Below, one piece after another: positions 43,262 to 54,350 of a stretch of 64,000 nt of DNA. The position numbers were made by a program, and so were the translations under genes. Location of the stretch: contig JAOWBW010000113.1 in NCBI GenBank assembly GCA_026119855.1, positions 1,364,001 to 1,428,000 of the forward strand, written 5' to 3'. The DNA comes from Campanula takesimana (Eukaryota > Streptophyta > Magnoliopsida > Asterales > Campanulaceae). Position 1 is the first letter of the stretch. Each line of letters starts with the position of its first letter. The notes under the pieces were generated by a model. It had not been told where the DNA came from, made no database searches, and was given only the letters and a program-made list of their open reading frames with translations.

Positions 43262-44115
43262 TTATAAATTTACTCCCACTGAACTTATGGTATACACAAT
43301 CTTTACCAAGATTCGTTTCAAAACCAAATGAAAGAATAACTTGATTAAGTACCATTGATGAGAAGCTTGTTTGAGCCCACAAATGAATTTCTTAAGTTCA
43401 CAAACTAATTGCTTAGTTTGATCCAAATCAACCATAGATTCCTCAATGTCTCCATTAAAGAAAGTTGTCTTTATATCCATTTGATAAAACTCAAGATCAT
43501 AATATGCCATATGTGCCATAATGATCCTAAAAGAGTTTTAGAAGATACCGGAAAGAGTATTTCTTTATAATCAATGTCTTCCCTTTTTTTTTGAGTAAAC
43601 ATCTTTAGCAACTAGATGGGTTTTATATCTTTCCATATTACCTTGTGAATCATTTTGGTCATAAAAATTAATTTAATCCCAATAGGTTTCACATCATTAG
43701 GTAACGGGACAAGATCCCAAACGTTGTTATCCTTATAGATTTCAACTCTTTATTTATGACATTAATTCACTTTATGAGAATTAAGACTATTAATGGTTTC
43801 ATGGAAGGTGAGAGGCTCATCTCCCACTAAACCTAAGTGTCATTCATTCTCCGCAAGATACACTTTATAATTATCCGGAATTACATTCCTTTTAACTCTA
43901 TTGGATCTCCTTAAGAGCACCGGTTCTTCCTGATTTTGAGGTTGTTGAATTTCATCCTTGTGATCAACATTTACATGTTGTTCAATATTTATAGGGAAGT
44001 CATAATTTTGAATTGTATGTTCTTCTTTGAATATCAAGTACAAAATCATGATATCAAATTTGGAACTTATGGGAAGAGGTAATGAAAAGAATGCCTCTTC
44101 CTTTTTCAAATTCAA
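43262..44115 (-). pseudogene. Copia reverse transcriptase and linker remnant
   Basis: At 43262-43519 the reverse transcriptase pieces YQMDIKTTFFNGDIEES and LKKFICGLKQASHQWY are readable (copia consensus has KTAFLNG and LYGLKQA). At 43840-44115 the linker before reverse transcriptase, LLRRSNRVKRNVIPDNY, is readable. The YVDD region is not found. Stops and frameshifts separate them. Confidence 0.75.
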
Positions 44116-44422
44116 AATATTACTCCTAATCTCCCACTATATTCAACATCCTCAAAGAACCTAGCATTTTCTCGTTTTAAAATGTTCTAGTTTTCGGGTT
44201 GTAAAATTTATATCCCCTAGATCTCTCGGCATACCCCACAAATTAGCTACTAATAGTTTTAGCGTCCAGTTTTCCCTTATTAGGCCTATAAGGCCTAGCT
44301 TCTACTGGACAACCCCATAAATGAAGATGATTTAATGACGGTTTCTAAATTGTCCATAATTCACAAGGGTTTTTATTAGTAACTTTAGAGGAAGCTCTTT
44401 TGAGAATTAAATTTGCGGTTTT

Positions 44423-44773
44423 TCAATGTATCGCCCATAATGAGTGAGGTAAAGAAATCATATTTCTTACCATATCCTTAAGGATTTTACTACGTCTCTC
44501 ATCTACACTATTCATGGAGGCCGAATCTGGCATAGTGTAGTGAGTGACAATCCCACACTCTTTTAGATAGCGAGTAAAAAGGACCCGGACGTAATTCCCC
44601 AAAACCGTTATTCCAATCATAGTATTCACCACTATGATCGGATTTAACGTTCTTAATAGTCTTCCTAAGTTGATTTTCAACTTAGGTCTTATAAGACTTG
44701 AAAAACGTCCTAATTGAGACTTTTCATGAAGTAAATAAATGTACTCATAATGAGAGTAGTTCTCTATGAACAT
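44423..44773 (-). pseudogene. Copia integrase core remnant
   Basis: The piece MFIENYSHYEYIYLLHEKS, with KECGIVTHYTMPDSASMN and ERRSKILKDMVRNMIS, corresponds to the copia integrase core (usual FIDDYSRYGY.. and TPSMNGVAERRNRTLKDMVR). The DRGGEY-type catalytic segment is degraded. Confidence 0.75.
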
Positions 44774-45431
44774 AATAAATTGTTGTTGACCATTCTATGA
44801 AGGGGTAGTGAATGGTCCACAACTATCCATATATATTAGTTCTAGAACACTTGATGCTCTCGAGAATACTTTTCTTTTAATGTTTGTACATTTTCTTTAA
44901 GGCATTAATGCAACAGTCTCTTCCAGAATATCAAGTATGGTCAAGATCCCTTTAGACACAAGCTTATCAATTTTCCTCTCGGAAATATGATCCAAACGCC
45001 TATGCCATAAGGAATAAAATTTTCACTTGATAACTTTTGCTTTTTACTTTTGGTTTCATTATTGTAGGACTCATTTATTGTTTGAATGATGTCAAGTAAA
45101 AGAAAAATACTTGACAAAGTACTAGTACCAACAACTTTAGAATTAAAATAAATATCACACTTTATTATTAAATGAACAAAATATCCTTCTTTGTTCAATG
45201 TTGTGATAGATATCAAATTTCGTCTTAATGACGGTACAACAAAGTATTATTTAATACAAAATAATAATCAGTACTTTAACAATAACCTAAAAGTCCCTAT
45301 GCCTATAACTTCAACCGGATTCCCAGCTCCCATATAGATGATTCTCTCATCTTCACTGGTTCTTCGGTAACTCAGGCAATCCTACATAGACACACTTATA
45401 TGAGTTTTTGCACCAAAATCAACCATCATGT

Positions 45432-46019
45432 TTATGTAGGAATTGAAACCAATTTAGCCTCAATACAAACAAGACCAAATGACATACCTTTCTTAGCACG
45501 CCAAGCGTGATACTTAGGGCAGTCGTACTTCATGTGTGTAAGGTCCTTGCAAAAGAAACATTTATTTTCTTTATGATCATTGGATGATCTCTTAGGCTTC
45601 TTTTTATTTGCAACCGCAATTTCTTTCCCTCTTCTCTTTGTCCCATGAGAAGGGGTAGATGCCAAACGTTTCTCAAGAATATCAAGGAATGTTTTAGCAT
45701 CAACATCCTTGGAGACACCTTTCAAAATGGTCTCCGGGACAACAATATTCATGATCATTAGGCTCACGCGGTTGGAGCGTTCCCACTTCTCAACATTTAA
45801 GCAATGTTCTTGAGTGCTTATATTAGAGAGAGGAAGAGGAAACGGTTCCCTTAATGCGTGATCTATGTCCATATAGCCTAAGATCATAATCATTTTATTT
45901 TTCCAAGTTTTAAAATTAGTCCCATTTAGCATCGGCACGGTACTCATAGTAGTAATAACTGATGAAGCAATAAGTAAATCTGTTGTGTTTTTTAGAACAA
46001 AAGAATGAAAACAAAACAT
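45432..46019 (-). pseudogene. Copia gag, mostly open
   Basis: This is the best preserved ORF of the element, 195 codons; the likely start is the internal Met at about 45947 (MSTVPMLNGTNFKTWKNKM). It has the copia gag N terminus, part of UBN2 and a zinc knuckle CFFCKDLTHMKYDC with correct C-x2-C-x4-H-x4-C spacing. It lacks part of the UBN2 region and ends before protease, so it is probably internally deleted. Confidence 0.78.
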
Positions 46020-46513
46020 AAATAAGAAACTATATAATGAATAAATGATTAATTATATCAAATGAAATCCATCAATAAGGCAATTAACATGACATCAAAA
46101 CTAATCTTTGGATTGCGAGTTGATTAATAAATAATTGTCTTAGATGACAAGTAATTTGAACAATATTTGATTAAATGCATAATCTTCCTTTGGGTAGTCT
46201 TAAGCATTTAATAAAATAACTTAATGTTCATTTTATTTGTCATCACATGAATGCTCAAGTTTAGTCAAATGTCAAGATCTTCTTTGGAAAATTCAAGTCA
46301 TTCACATATTAACTTAAACATTCAGCACTTTAATAATTTTGTATTTAAATAACGTTAATCACTTAGGCGATAATATTATTTAAACAATGAATAAAATTAT
46401 TTAAACATATAATTAATCAGGGCTTTAAGGTTTGAAAAATGAATGTTTTGATCAAAAGGGGAAAACAAAATTATGCAGAATTGAAAATATTCCAAAACCT
46501 GTGAACAGTAGCC

Positions 46514-46940
46514 GCTCGGCCGAGCATAGAGAAGTGCACGGCCGAGCACTTTAATCAGAATGTTTTGGTCTTTTCGACATGAAGAGCACGACCGTGCTAA
46601 ACCAAAGACACGCCCGTGCGAAATTTATATGCTCGGCCGAGCATGGCAAAGGTCACGGTCGAGTACCTTAATCAGAAACATTTGCCTTTTTCGACATTCA
46701 ATGCACGACCGCGCAAAACCAAACGCACGACCGTGCACGTCTTGGTCCGACCGGGCATACCCAAAGACCCGCCCGGGTTTTGCAAGAGATCCGACCGGAC
46801 TCGACCAAAGGTCCGACCGGATGATGTCAATTTTGGCGCCTGTTCATGTGCTCGGCCGAGCAGATCGTAAGACTCGGCCGAGCAGTTCGCGCCTTTTCAT
46901 GTGCTCGGCCGATCAGATCATAAGACTCGGCCGAGCAGAT
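46514..46940. repeat. Array of GC-rich palindromes in the copia leader
   Basis: Perfect or near-perfect palindromes recur every 25-45 bp: GCTCGGCCGAGC (46514-46525), AGCACGACCGTGCT (46585-46598), TGCTCGGCCGAGCA (46630-46643), ATGCACGACCGCGCA, GTGCTCGGCCGAGCAG and others. A larger unit of about 115 bp (from GCTCGGCCGAGCAT to CACGCCCGTGC) is repeated twice. It lies between the primer-binding site and gag. Confidence 0.85.
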
Positions 46941-47329
46941 CAATTTTCTGCATTTTCTAATTTTTGTTTAACCTTTCCCAAATCAATGAAATGCAAGTAG
47001 ATCAACATGGTATGTTCTTAAAACATAAAACCACGTTATTTTGGGATAATCTTGCTTTAAAATTAATGGAATCAAGTGAGTAGATCCACATGGTATGCAC
47101 TAGACATAAAACCATGTTATGTAGGGATAGTCACACTTGAACTATTGAGTTTTAATGATCAAAACTTTCAAACCATTTTCTTAATTTAGATGAAGATCAT
47201 CAGTACTCTATTAGAGTCCCTAATCAACATCAAAACCTTATGATTCAACAGGGAAAATTAATCAAAGTAAAGAATGAAAGCTTTCTTAAAAGAACTCAAA
47301 CTAAAAAATGAGCGGGCTCTGATACCAAT

Positions 47330-47800
47330 TGTTGGAACAATTTAAGATCACTGAATGCCACACTCATATTCAGAATAAGATTGAGGAAGAAGATGAAGGC
47401 GGAAGCGAGATAATACCTGTTGAATCCATTATGAATGTTGTAGGGAGAAATGAAGAACAAGTAGGGAGAAGTGTTCTTCTAAATGATAAGTGTCTCTTAA
47501 TCTCTCAAAAGTCTTCCAACATTATGAAGTAATTTAGATGAGAGAAAGTAATAATGAAGTATGTTTTAGGCTTGATGGAGAGGCCTTTAAATAGTAAACA
47601 TGGTGACACTTCATTTAGGGACCACACCCTTTCAAGCTTTAGCAATGTTAATTTACCATTTTACCCATCATAAATTGATAAATTACATTTCAGGAATTCT
47701 ACACATTTTATTATTGACTACACTTTATATTTAACATTATACTTATGATTTTATGTATGGAATTCACTAAATGACTTGTGTTGCAAGCCATGATCTTACA
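47330..47800 (-). repeat. 5' LTR (right) of the minus-strand copia element
   Basis: 471 bp, TG..CA ends in both readings. A 67-codon ORF inside is shared with the left LTR at 41658-42111 and is only LTR sequence. Confidence 0.9.
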
Positions 47801-47805
47801 GAATG

Positions 47806-48095
47806 CTCTAGGTGACCCAAAAAAGTTTGGACCACCCATGAGTTCATGGTCCACCCTTCACCGGATAATATATGGGGGCGGTGGTGGTGGTGTGGTGATT
47901 GTTGAGAATAAGAGGTGGGAAAATTATTATGTGGTTGGATTTGGGTGGGGAAAACAGTTGGTTATAAGAGATGTTCTTGTACAGCTAGATGAAAATTGCT
48001 TTTTTGTTTGTCAATTAATTGTACCTCAATTTCAATCTAATGTAAAGGCTAAAAGAGCTATGCTGATAAAAAAAATGATACTCCTTCCGTCTTAA
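47806..48095 (+). other. Open frame next to the copia insertion, identity unknown
   Basis: When the copia element and one GAATG are removed, a frame runs from about 41630 (SNIQ) into NALGDPKKFGPPMSSW and on through a Gly-rich stretch (GGT repeats) to 48095. It looks exon-like but I recognise no domain, and part of it is simple repeat. The Stowaway MITE at 48081 forms its end. Confidence 0.3.
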
Positions 48096-48269
48096 AATGA
48101 TCTTCTTATTTGCCATATTTCATTGTCCCAAAAAGTTCTTCCTATTTTTGTCTTTAAGGCTTAAAAGTATATAAGCAATACATAGCTAGTGAATCAAGTA
48201 TTCACATTCATATTCTTATAAAGTTTGAATAGTCAAATGCGAAAATCATTTTGGGACGGACGGAGGGAG
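48081..48269. mobile_element. Stowaway MITE
   Basis: Ends CTCCTTCCGTCTTAAAATGA and TTTTGGGACGGACGGAGGGAG, TA flanks; same family as 32571-32749. Confidence 0.82.
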
Positions 48270-48335
48270 TATTTCATATTCAAGAATGCTAGTTTGTTTG
48301 GTAAAGAGCTTAAATAGTATCAATCACAAATATTT

Positions 48336-48557
48336 CTGTGGAATGCATTTCATTGATTTAATGAAATTAAAAAAAAAAAATCCTAACTAAACATCAAAGA
48401 GGGTTACTTTCTTGGCTAAAGCCCAATTCTCTCAAAGTCTCACTTTTTCTCTGTGGAATGCATTTCATTGTTTCAATGAAATCAAAAAATCTCCCTACTA
48501 CACATCATAGGGTTACTCTGTTGGCTAAAGCTCAATTCTCTCAAAGTCTCACTTTTT
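48336..48557. repeat. Tandem duplication of about 110 bp
   Basis: Two adjacent copies (48336-48450 and 48451-48557) start CTGTGGAATGCATTTCATTG and end TCTCAAAGTCTCACTTTTT, with scattered differences. Confidence 0.85.
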
Positions 48558-48741
48558 TGCAACCCATTGTAAATTGGGATCCGAAGTCTTGTTGGATTTT
48601 GGCGATCGATATTGGTGGGGAGGGGTGTTTGTAAACGTCTCGGTATCACTATATCCGAAGGCCTTGGCTCTCTAAGCAAAGTCGTTGAAATCGGTGACCT
48701 TTAAATCACTGCTAGATGCAAGTGAAGTGGTGTCACAAATC

Positions 48742-48965
48742 TCAAGGAAAAAAAAATACAAAGTTTGCTGATTTAAATAGCTCAAGCGATGGTTTCCAAT
48801 CACAAAGAGCTATTAAGGTATGTTGTTGGCTCCTTAGTACTTGCACCGTCCTCGAAAAGTCGTCATCTTTTGACATCACAATAAGCTTTGAATTGGGACC
48901 ATGTTTTGCTGCAAAATCAAACATGTCCGCAATCATTGCAATGTCACAAGTGTTCCTCTTAATGA
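48742..48965 (-). pseudogene. NYN-domain-like gene fragment
   Basis: The minus-strand frame reads RNTCDIAMIADMFDFAA, then KLIVMSKDDDFSRTVQVLRSQ, then LIALCDW. This resembles the second half of plant NYN domains (PIN-like nucleases related to MARF1: ..DIAI..D...WA....P.....LISGDRDFS..L..LR). The glycine of SGDRDF is replaced by Lys. It stops in a poly-lysine/phenylalanine tail from an A-run and has no recognisable start. It lies directly outside the Helitron end at 48971. Confidence 0.45.
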
Positions 48966-48970
48966 TTTGA

Positions 48971-49373
48971 CTAGTTAGTAACCCGTCGATACTCGACGGG
49001 CATAGTAGAATTTATTGATAATATAAGGGAAAGTCACTACATCACAGATTTTTTGTTCCTAAACCAATCTTTCATTTTGGATTACTATGCGATCAGTGTT
49101 GTAAGAGAAATTGATTGATTCATAACTCTCTTATGTTCACCGTCTCCATCTCTGATGATTCATCCATCTTTCCTACAACTAATATCATTATTTAAATTAC
49201 TTTCAAATCTTCGTACTTTTTAATTGAATGGTGACGTTTATGTAATTTGGTTATGAACCAATACTTTTACTTTTGTTCATGAATTTGCTTCTAAATATGC
49301 TATAAAATGTATTTAAATGACATATGTAAAAATATATTATGTATTTGTTGGAACAAATAATCATTTATATTAA
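48971..49373 (-). mobile_element. Helitron 3' end, CTAG terminus
   Basis: Read on the minus strand, the end is a hairpin CCCGTCGAGTATCGACGGG followed by TTACTAACTAG and then host T: a stem-loop a few bases before CTRR, the Helitron 3' signature. The right part (49190-49373) is shared with the next two units. Confidence 0.7.
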
Positions 49374-49859
49374 TTAGTGGGTAACCCGTGCACTGCACGG
49401 AAAACTAATTTACCTTTTCTAATATCTTTTGTTTCTTTTATATTTCTATTTAATAGTATTAGTTAAACTTAAATCATAATAATTGTATAATTTTTAACTA
49501 TAATAGATAACTATAATAGTTAATTATTAATAGTTAAATATAATTGTTAAAATAAATAGTTAACTATTAATAGTTAAATATAATAATTAACTATTTTTAG
49601 TGAAATATAATAATTAAATATAATAGTAACTATTATAGTTAATTATTATAGTAACTATTACTATTATAAGTATAAGTTAAAATTACTTTCAAATCTCCGT
49701 ACTTTTTAATTGAATGATGACGTTTATGTAATTTGGTTATGAACCAATACTTTTACTTTTGTTCATGAATTTGCTTCTAAATATGCTATAAAATGTGTTT
49801 AAATAACATATGTAAAAATATATTATGTATTTGTTGGAATAAATAATCATTTATATTAA
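49374..49859 (-). mobile_element. Helitron 3' end, tandem unit 2
   Basis: On the minus strand it ends CCGTGCAGTGCACGG, GTTACCCA, CTAA, before T. The unit is 486 bp of very AT-rich sequence (TTAATAGTTAAATATAAT repeats) and closely matches 49860-51908. Confidence 0.7.
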
Positions 49860-49879
49860 TTAGTGGGTAACCCGTGCAC

Positions 49880-51463
49880 GATTGAATTTCCAAATAATAG
49901 TTTTTTAAAAAAATAATTACCAAAACAACAACCCTAAAAACTTATTTACCAAAGTAACACTTTTTGCTAAAACCGGAAGTGGGATTTCCGGTTTTAATGT
50001 TGAATCCGGAAGTCCCACTTCCGGAATTGACTTTTTCCTTCTTTTTTTTTTTTCGCGAAATCTGAATTTTTTTTATTTTATTTTTTGAATCCGGAATTGG
50101 TATTTCCGGTTTTAATTTTTTTTTTTTTTTTTTTTTTGAAATAACAAAAAACATTAAAACAATTCTATAGGATGTTTATTTGGTTAATTTGGACTTAAAT
50201 TGAATGAGTTATGGTTGCTCAAAGTTGAGTATTTAATCAACAATTCAATTTTTTTCATGATTTTGAAGGCTGTTTTTGACATACTTAGACTAGGATTTGG
50301 CGAAAAGTGTTAAAACAAATTTTGTTGTACTCTGTATGATCTTTCTATAGAATGTTTATTTGGTTAATTTGGACTTAAATTGAATGAGTTATGGTTGCTC
50401 AAAGTTAAGTATTTAATCAACAATTCAATTTTTTTCATGATTTTGAAGGTTGTTTTTGACATACTTAGACTAGGATTTGGCGAAAAGTGTTGAAACAAAT
50501 TTTGTTGTACTCTGTATGATATTTCTATAGGATGTTTAGTTGGTTAATTTGGACTTAAATTGAATGAGTTATGGTTGCTCAAAGTTAAGTATTTAATCAA
50601 CAATTCAAATTTTTTCATGATTTTGAAGGCTGTTTTTGACATACTTAGACTAGGATTTGGCGAAAAGTGTTAAAACAAATTTTGTTGTACTCTGTATGAT
50701 CTTTCTATAGAATATTTATTTGCTTAATTTGGACTTAAATTGAATGAGTTATGGTTGCTCAAAGTTGAGTATTTAATCAACAAGTTTATTTATTTATTTA
50801 TTTCCTATGTGACCGGGATGTGGTCACTGAATAATAGAATAAACTTGTCCACAAATCCAACATTAATACATAAATCCGATTATTCAGTGACCGCATCCCG
50901 GTCACATAGGAAATAAATAAATAAACTTGTTGATTAAATACTTAACTTTGAGCAACCATAACTCATTCAATTTAAGTCCAAATTAACCAAATAAACATTC
51001 TATAGAAAAATCATACAGAGTACAACAAAATTTGTTTTAACACTTTTCGCCAAATCCTAGTCTAAGTATGTCAAAAACAGCCTTCAAAATCATGAAAAAA
51101 TTTGAATTGTTGATTAAATACTCAACTTTGAGCAACCATAACTCATTCAATTTAAGTCCAAATTAACCAAATAAACATCCTATAGAATTGTTTTAATGTT
51201 TTTTGTTATTTCAAAAAAAAAAAAAAAAAAAATTAAAACCGGAAATACCAGTTCCGGATTCAAAAAAAAAAAAAAAATTCAGATTTCGCGAAAAAAAAAA
51301 AAGAAGGAAAAAGTCAATTCCGGAAGTGGAACTTCCGGATTCAACATTAAAACCGGAAATCCCACTTCCGGTTTTAGCAAAAAGTGTTACTTTGGTAAAT
51401 AAGTTTTAGGGTTGTTGTTTTGGTAATTATTTTTTAAAAAAACTATTATTTGGAAATTCATTC
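49880..51463. mobile_element. Mutator-like foldback element with ~600-bp inverted arms
   Basis: It is flanked by an exact 9-bp duplication CCCGTGCAC (49871-49879 and 51464-51472), the Mutator superfamily size. The ends GATTGAATTTCCAAATAAT and ATTATTTGGAAATTCATTC are inverted, and the inversion continues through ACCGGAAGTGGGATTTCCGG hairpins to the centre at about 50850. The left arm holds 3.5 copies of an exact 180-bp unit (starts 50164, 50344, 50524, 50704), the right arm about one copy. No transposase is encoded; ORFs inside are low-complexity Lys-rich reads of A/T runs. Confidence 0.92.
50164..50790 (+). repeat. 180-bp tandem repeat in the left arm of the foldback element
   Basis: Units begin TCTATAG(G/A)ATGTTTATTTG at 50164, 50344, 50524 and 50704, giving an exact 180-bp period. 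They differ at only a few bases. Confidence 0.92.
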
Positions 51464-52930
51464 CCCGTGCACTGCATGGAAAACTAATTTACCAATTCTA
51501 ATATCTTTTGTTTATTTTATGTTTTTATTTAATAGTATTAGTTAAACTTAAATCATAATAATTGTATAATTTTTAACTATAATAGATAACTATAATAGTT
51601 AATTATTAATAGTTAAATATAATTGTTAAAATAAATAGTTAACTATTAATAGTTAAATATAATAGTTGACTATTTTTAGTGAAATATAATAGTAACTATT
51701 ATAGTAAATTATTTTAGTAACTATTAATATTATAAGTATAAGTTAAAATTACTTTCAAATCTTCGTACTTTTTAATTGAATGATGACGTTTATGTAATTT
51801 AGTTATGAAACAATATTTTTACTTTTGTTCATGAATTTGCTTCTAAATATGCTATAAAATGTGTTTAAATGACATATGTAAAAATATATTTGTATTTTTT
51901 GGAACAAATATCACACCCCGGAAATCTTAAAAATCCATGAATAATTTTTTTTTACATAATATACATCTCCAAAATGTAATATACCAAACCGGGTGCGTGA
52001 ATTCAACTATAAACCAATACCATCAAACAACACCTCAACGAGATTACCTCGGAGACTAGGAACAAATGCGGAAGCCAGAACAACTATTAACAAAAATACT
52101 CAAAGTACAACCGTATATACAAAACACTGAACGACTACGAACCCACAATAATTTACATAAAGGCTCCGAAGAATCCCAATTACGATCAACCTGCTCAGAA
52201 GATTCCCGCTACAATGGACCTCACAACGCTACCACTTGCTTTCCTGGGGGGGGGGGTTAAGGAAAAACAATTTGAAACAAGAAACGGGGTGAGATAAAAT
52301 CTCAGTAAGTTACTAAATGCATCTACATGGCATGCTAATGTGCAATGACCAATAGCAATTAACATAAGACAGATAGCAGCGGAATAATAAGTGACATGCT
52401 GACGAACGGTAACATCCAATAATCAATCATATAAATAAACATATAACAACAAATGAGAGGCTCCCTATCGCCAACCGTCCCATACCGGTTGGAAATAACG
52501 ACCAGCTCATCATGCAACACATAAAGCTGAAATAAACACTCATAAGTGGATACATAGCCAAGGTTTCACCCAACTGAAGAACCAAATAAAGGTCGCTGCG
52601 CAGCTTCAATAATCAACCATCAACATCTTCATAATAGCATGAAAGCTGAAGAGAAAACCCCCGGTACCGGAACCAATAACCATAAAAGTGTCACAAAGGA
52701 CAAGGACCATGACACAAAGTCATGCCCGGTAGCTAGATACATTCACAAAGGAAGCTAACTCATCTCTTCCAAGGCCAATCTGGAAAAGGGGGGTAAATAA
52801 TGGGCAAAACAATGGTCAACATTATAATGGACTTGGCTTTGCCATTATAATCTTTCCCATCGCCCGATGCAACAAATATGCCAGCTGGGCTTCCAAATAA
52901 ATGCTAAGTAATAAATACTAGCTTAATTAA

Positions 52931-53330
52931 ACAACTTAGGGTTCCAAAGTAGGGAACCATACCAAATAATCACCATAAAGATGCAACGGTTACTCATGAA
53001 GAGTTTAACAGCAACGATAACAAGAGTTTCTCATGAAGAGCATAACAACGATAAACGGAATTTCTCATAAAGAGCACAACAACAATGATTATTAGAATAC
53101 GATAATTCCATAAAGAGGAACCATACCAGATACATTCCAAATATGATACCCACAAGTTAATCATAAAGAGCACAACCCAAACGGTTGCTCACAAATGGCA
53201 CAACTACTATTACTAAAATGACCCTAAACATCTACTCATAAAGATATACTATGACTATGAACTCAACCATCTCATCACACCTGGAATTCCAAAGTAGGAA
53301 ATCAGAATGAATACACCTTATGGTTAATCA
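52931..53330 (-). repeat. Degenerate repeats with short hairpins in the solo LTR
   Basis: Units of the type TCATAAAGAGCACAACAACGAT recur about eight times. Several are mini-hairpins: GGTTCC-aaagtag-GGAACC (52931-52949), CTC-atgaa-GAG, TTCC-ataaaga-GGAA. Confidence 0.6.
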
Positions 53331-54219
53331 AACCGTAAGTACCCAATTGCCAATTCACGATTTACCCCCGTTCATAACGAACCAATTCTAAACACCCCAA
53401 ACGAATCCAAAAGGTTACACTCATTAGAACATGATCACGACCGGACTAAATCCTACACTTTGGTGTTCAATAACAACCCTCTAGGTACTATAGGACATCG
53501 CCTAAAACCTAGACCAAGTCTTACTCGAAAATCAATTCGATTGGAATAATCACGAACACATCATAAGATGCCCAAACATTCCCAAACAATACTTGATCAA
53601 ATTACATAACACCATTGTTCACAAAGGAACCAATTTCAATTACTAAAGTGCCCTACGGTGCCCAACTAAGCCAACTAGAATAGTACTATGGAACCTAGAC
53701 CGAGACTACACCTTGATCTTAAACTTCAACAATGATACAACCATTCTTATCTGGAACCATGCGGCCAATATAACTATTGTGTAGTACTCGAAAAGAGCTT
53801 TCCAACGATAGTTTACACGTCTAAAACGGAGTCCGGACGAAGAAGTTATGGTCTCCGGAAGATTGAACGTAAACGTACAATTTTTATAAAGTGTTCGGCC
53901 GGACATTAAGAAAAATCCCTGTTTTAGCTCCGAATTTCACTCATTTCGTTCCAAAACATAGGAATACCTATATATACTTCTATCCTAACATTTAAAGACA
54001 AGAAAACTCCATTCATGTGCATCTAAAACCCAAATAACCCCAAAGTTATGAAAGAACATAAAACTAAATTTCACATCACAAACTTAATCACAAGGGACCC
54101 AATTCTATCACTAGAGTGCACTACAATGTTCACTAAGGTTGACTAGAAGGACACCCAAGACTTAGACCAAAACGCGTTCTTCAATCACACAAAATAACAA
54201 ATGAAAGCCTTCAGAGGTT

Positions 54220-54350
54220 CTGTGCGGCCGCCCGCTCGAGTCTGTGCGGTCGCACAAAAAGCCATCAAACAAGAACAAAACCTTTCAGATAGATGTGCGG
54301 TCACCCACCATAATTTGGGCGGTCGCCCAACCCTCTGGTCTGCCGGAAAT
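54220..54350. repeat. GC-rich GCGGTCGCAC/GCGGCCGC array in the solo LTR
   Basis: TGTGCGGCCGCCCGCTCGAG, TGTGCGGTCGCACA, TGTGCGGTCACCCACC and GGGCGGTCGCCC follow each other. Several are palindromic. Everything around is AT-rich. Confidence 0.75.

Larger units (their letters stand above)
41658..47800 (-). mobile_element. Decayed Ty1/copia retrotransposon on the minus strand
   Basis: LTRs lie at 41658-42111 and 47330-47800, flanked by the exact duplication GAATG (41653-41657 and 47801-47805). The primer-binding site next to the right LTR is TGGTATCAGAGC read on the minus strand (47318-47329), matching initiator methionine tRNA. Gag, integrase and reverse transcriptase remnants follow in minus-strand order. 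By eye the LTRs differ by about four substitutions and one 17-bp indel, while the coding part is wrecked. The leader between primer-binding site and gag is about 1.3 kb and holds an array of GC-rich palindromes. Confidence 0.92.

Noticed and set aside
46560..47000. 146-codon ORF on the + strand
   Set aside because: It lies in the palindrome array of the copia leader, antisense to the element, and its Arg-rich text is produced by the repeat.
51196..51409. Lys-rich ORFs in the foldback element
   Set aside because: Encoded by A-runs; the same text appears on the other strand at 49942-50154 because of the inverted arms.
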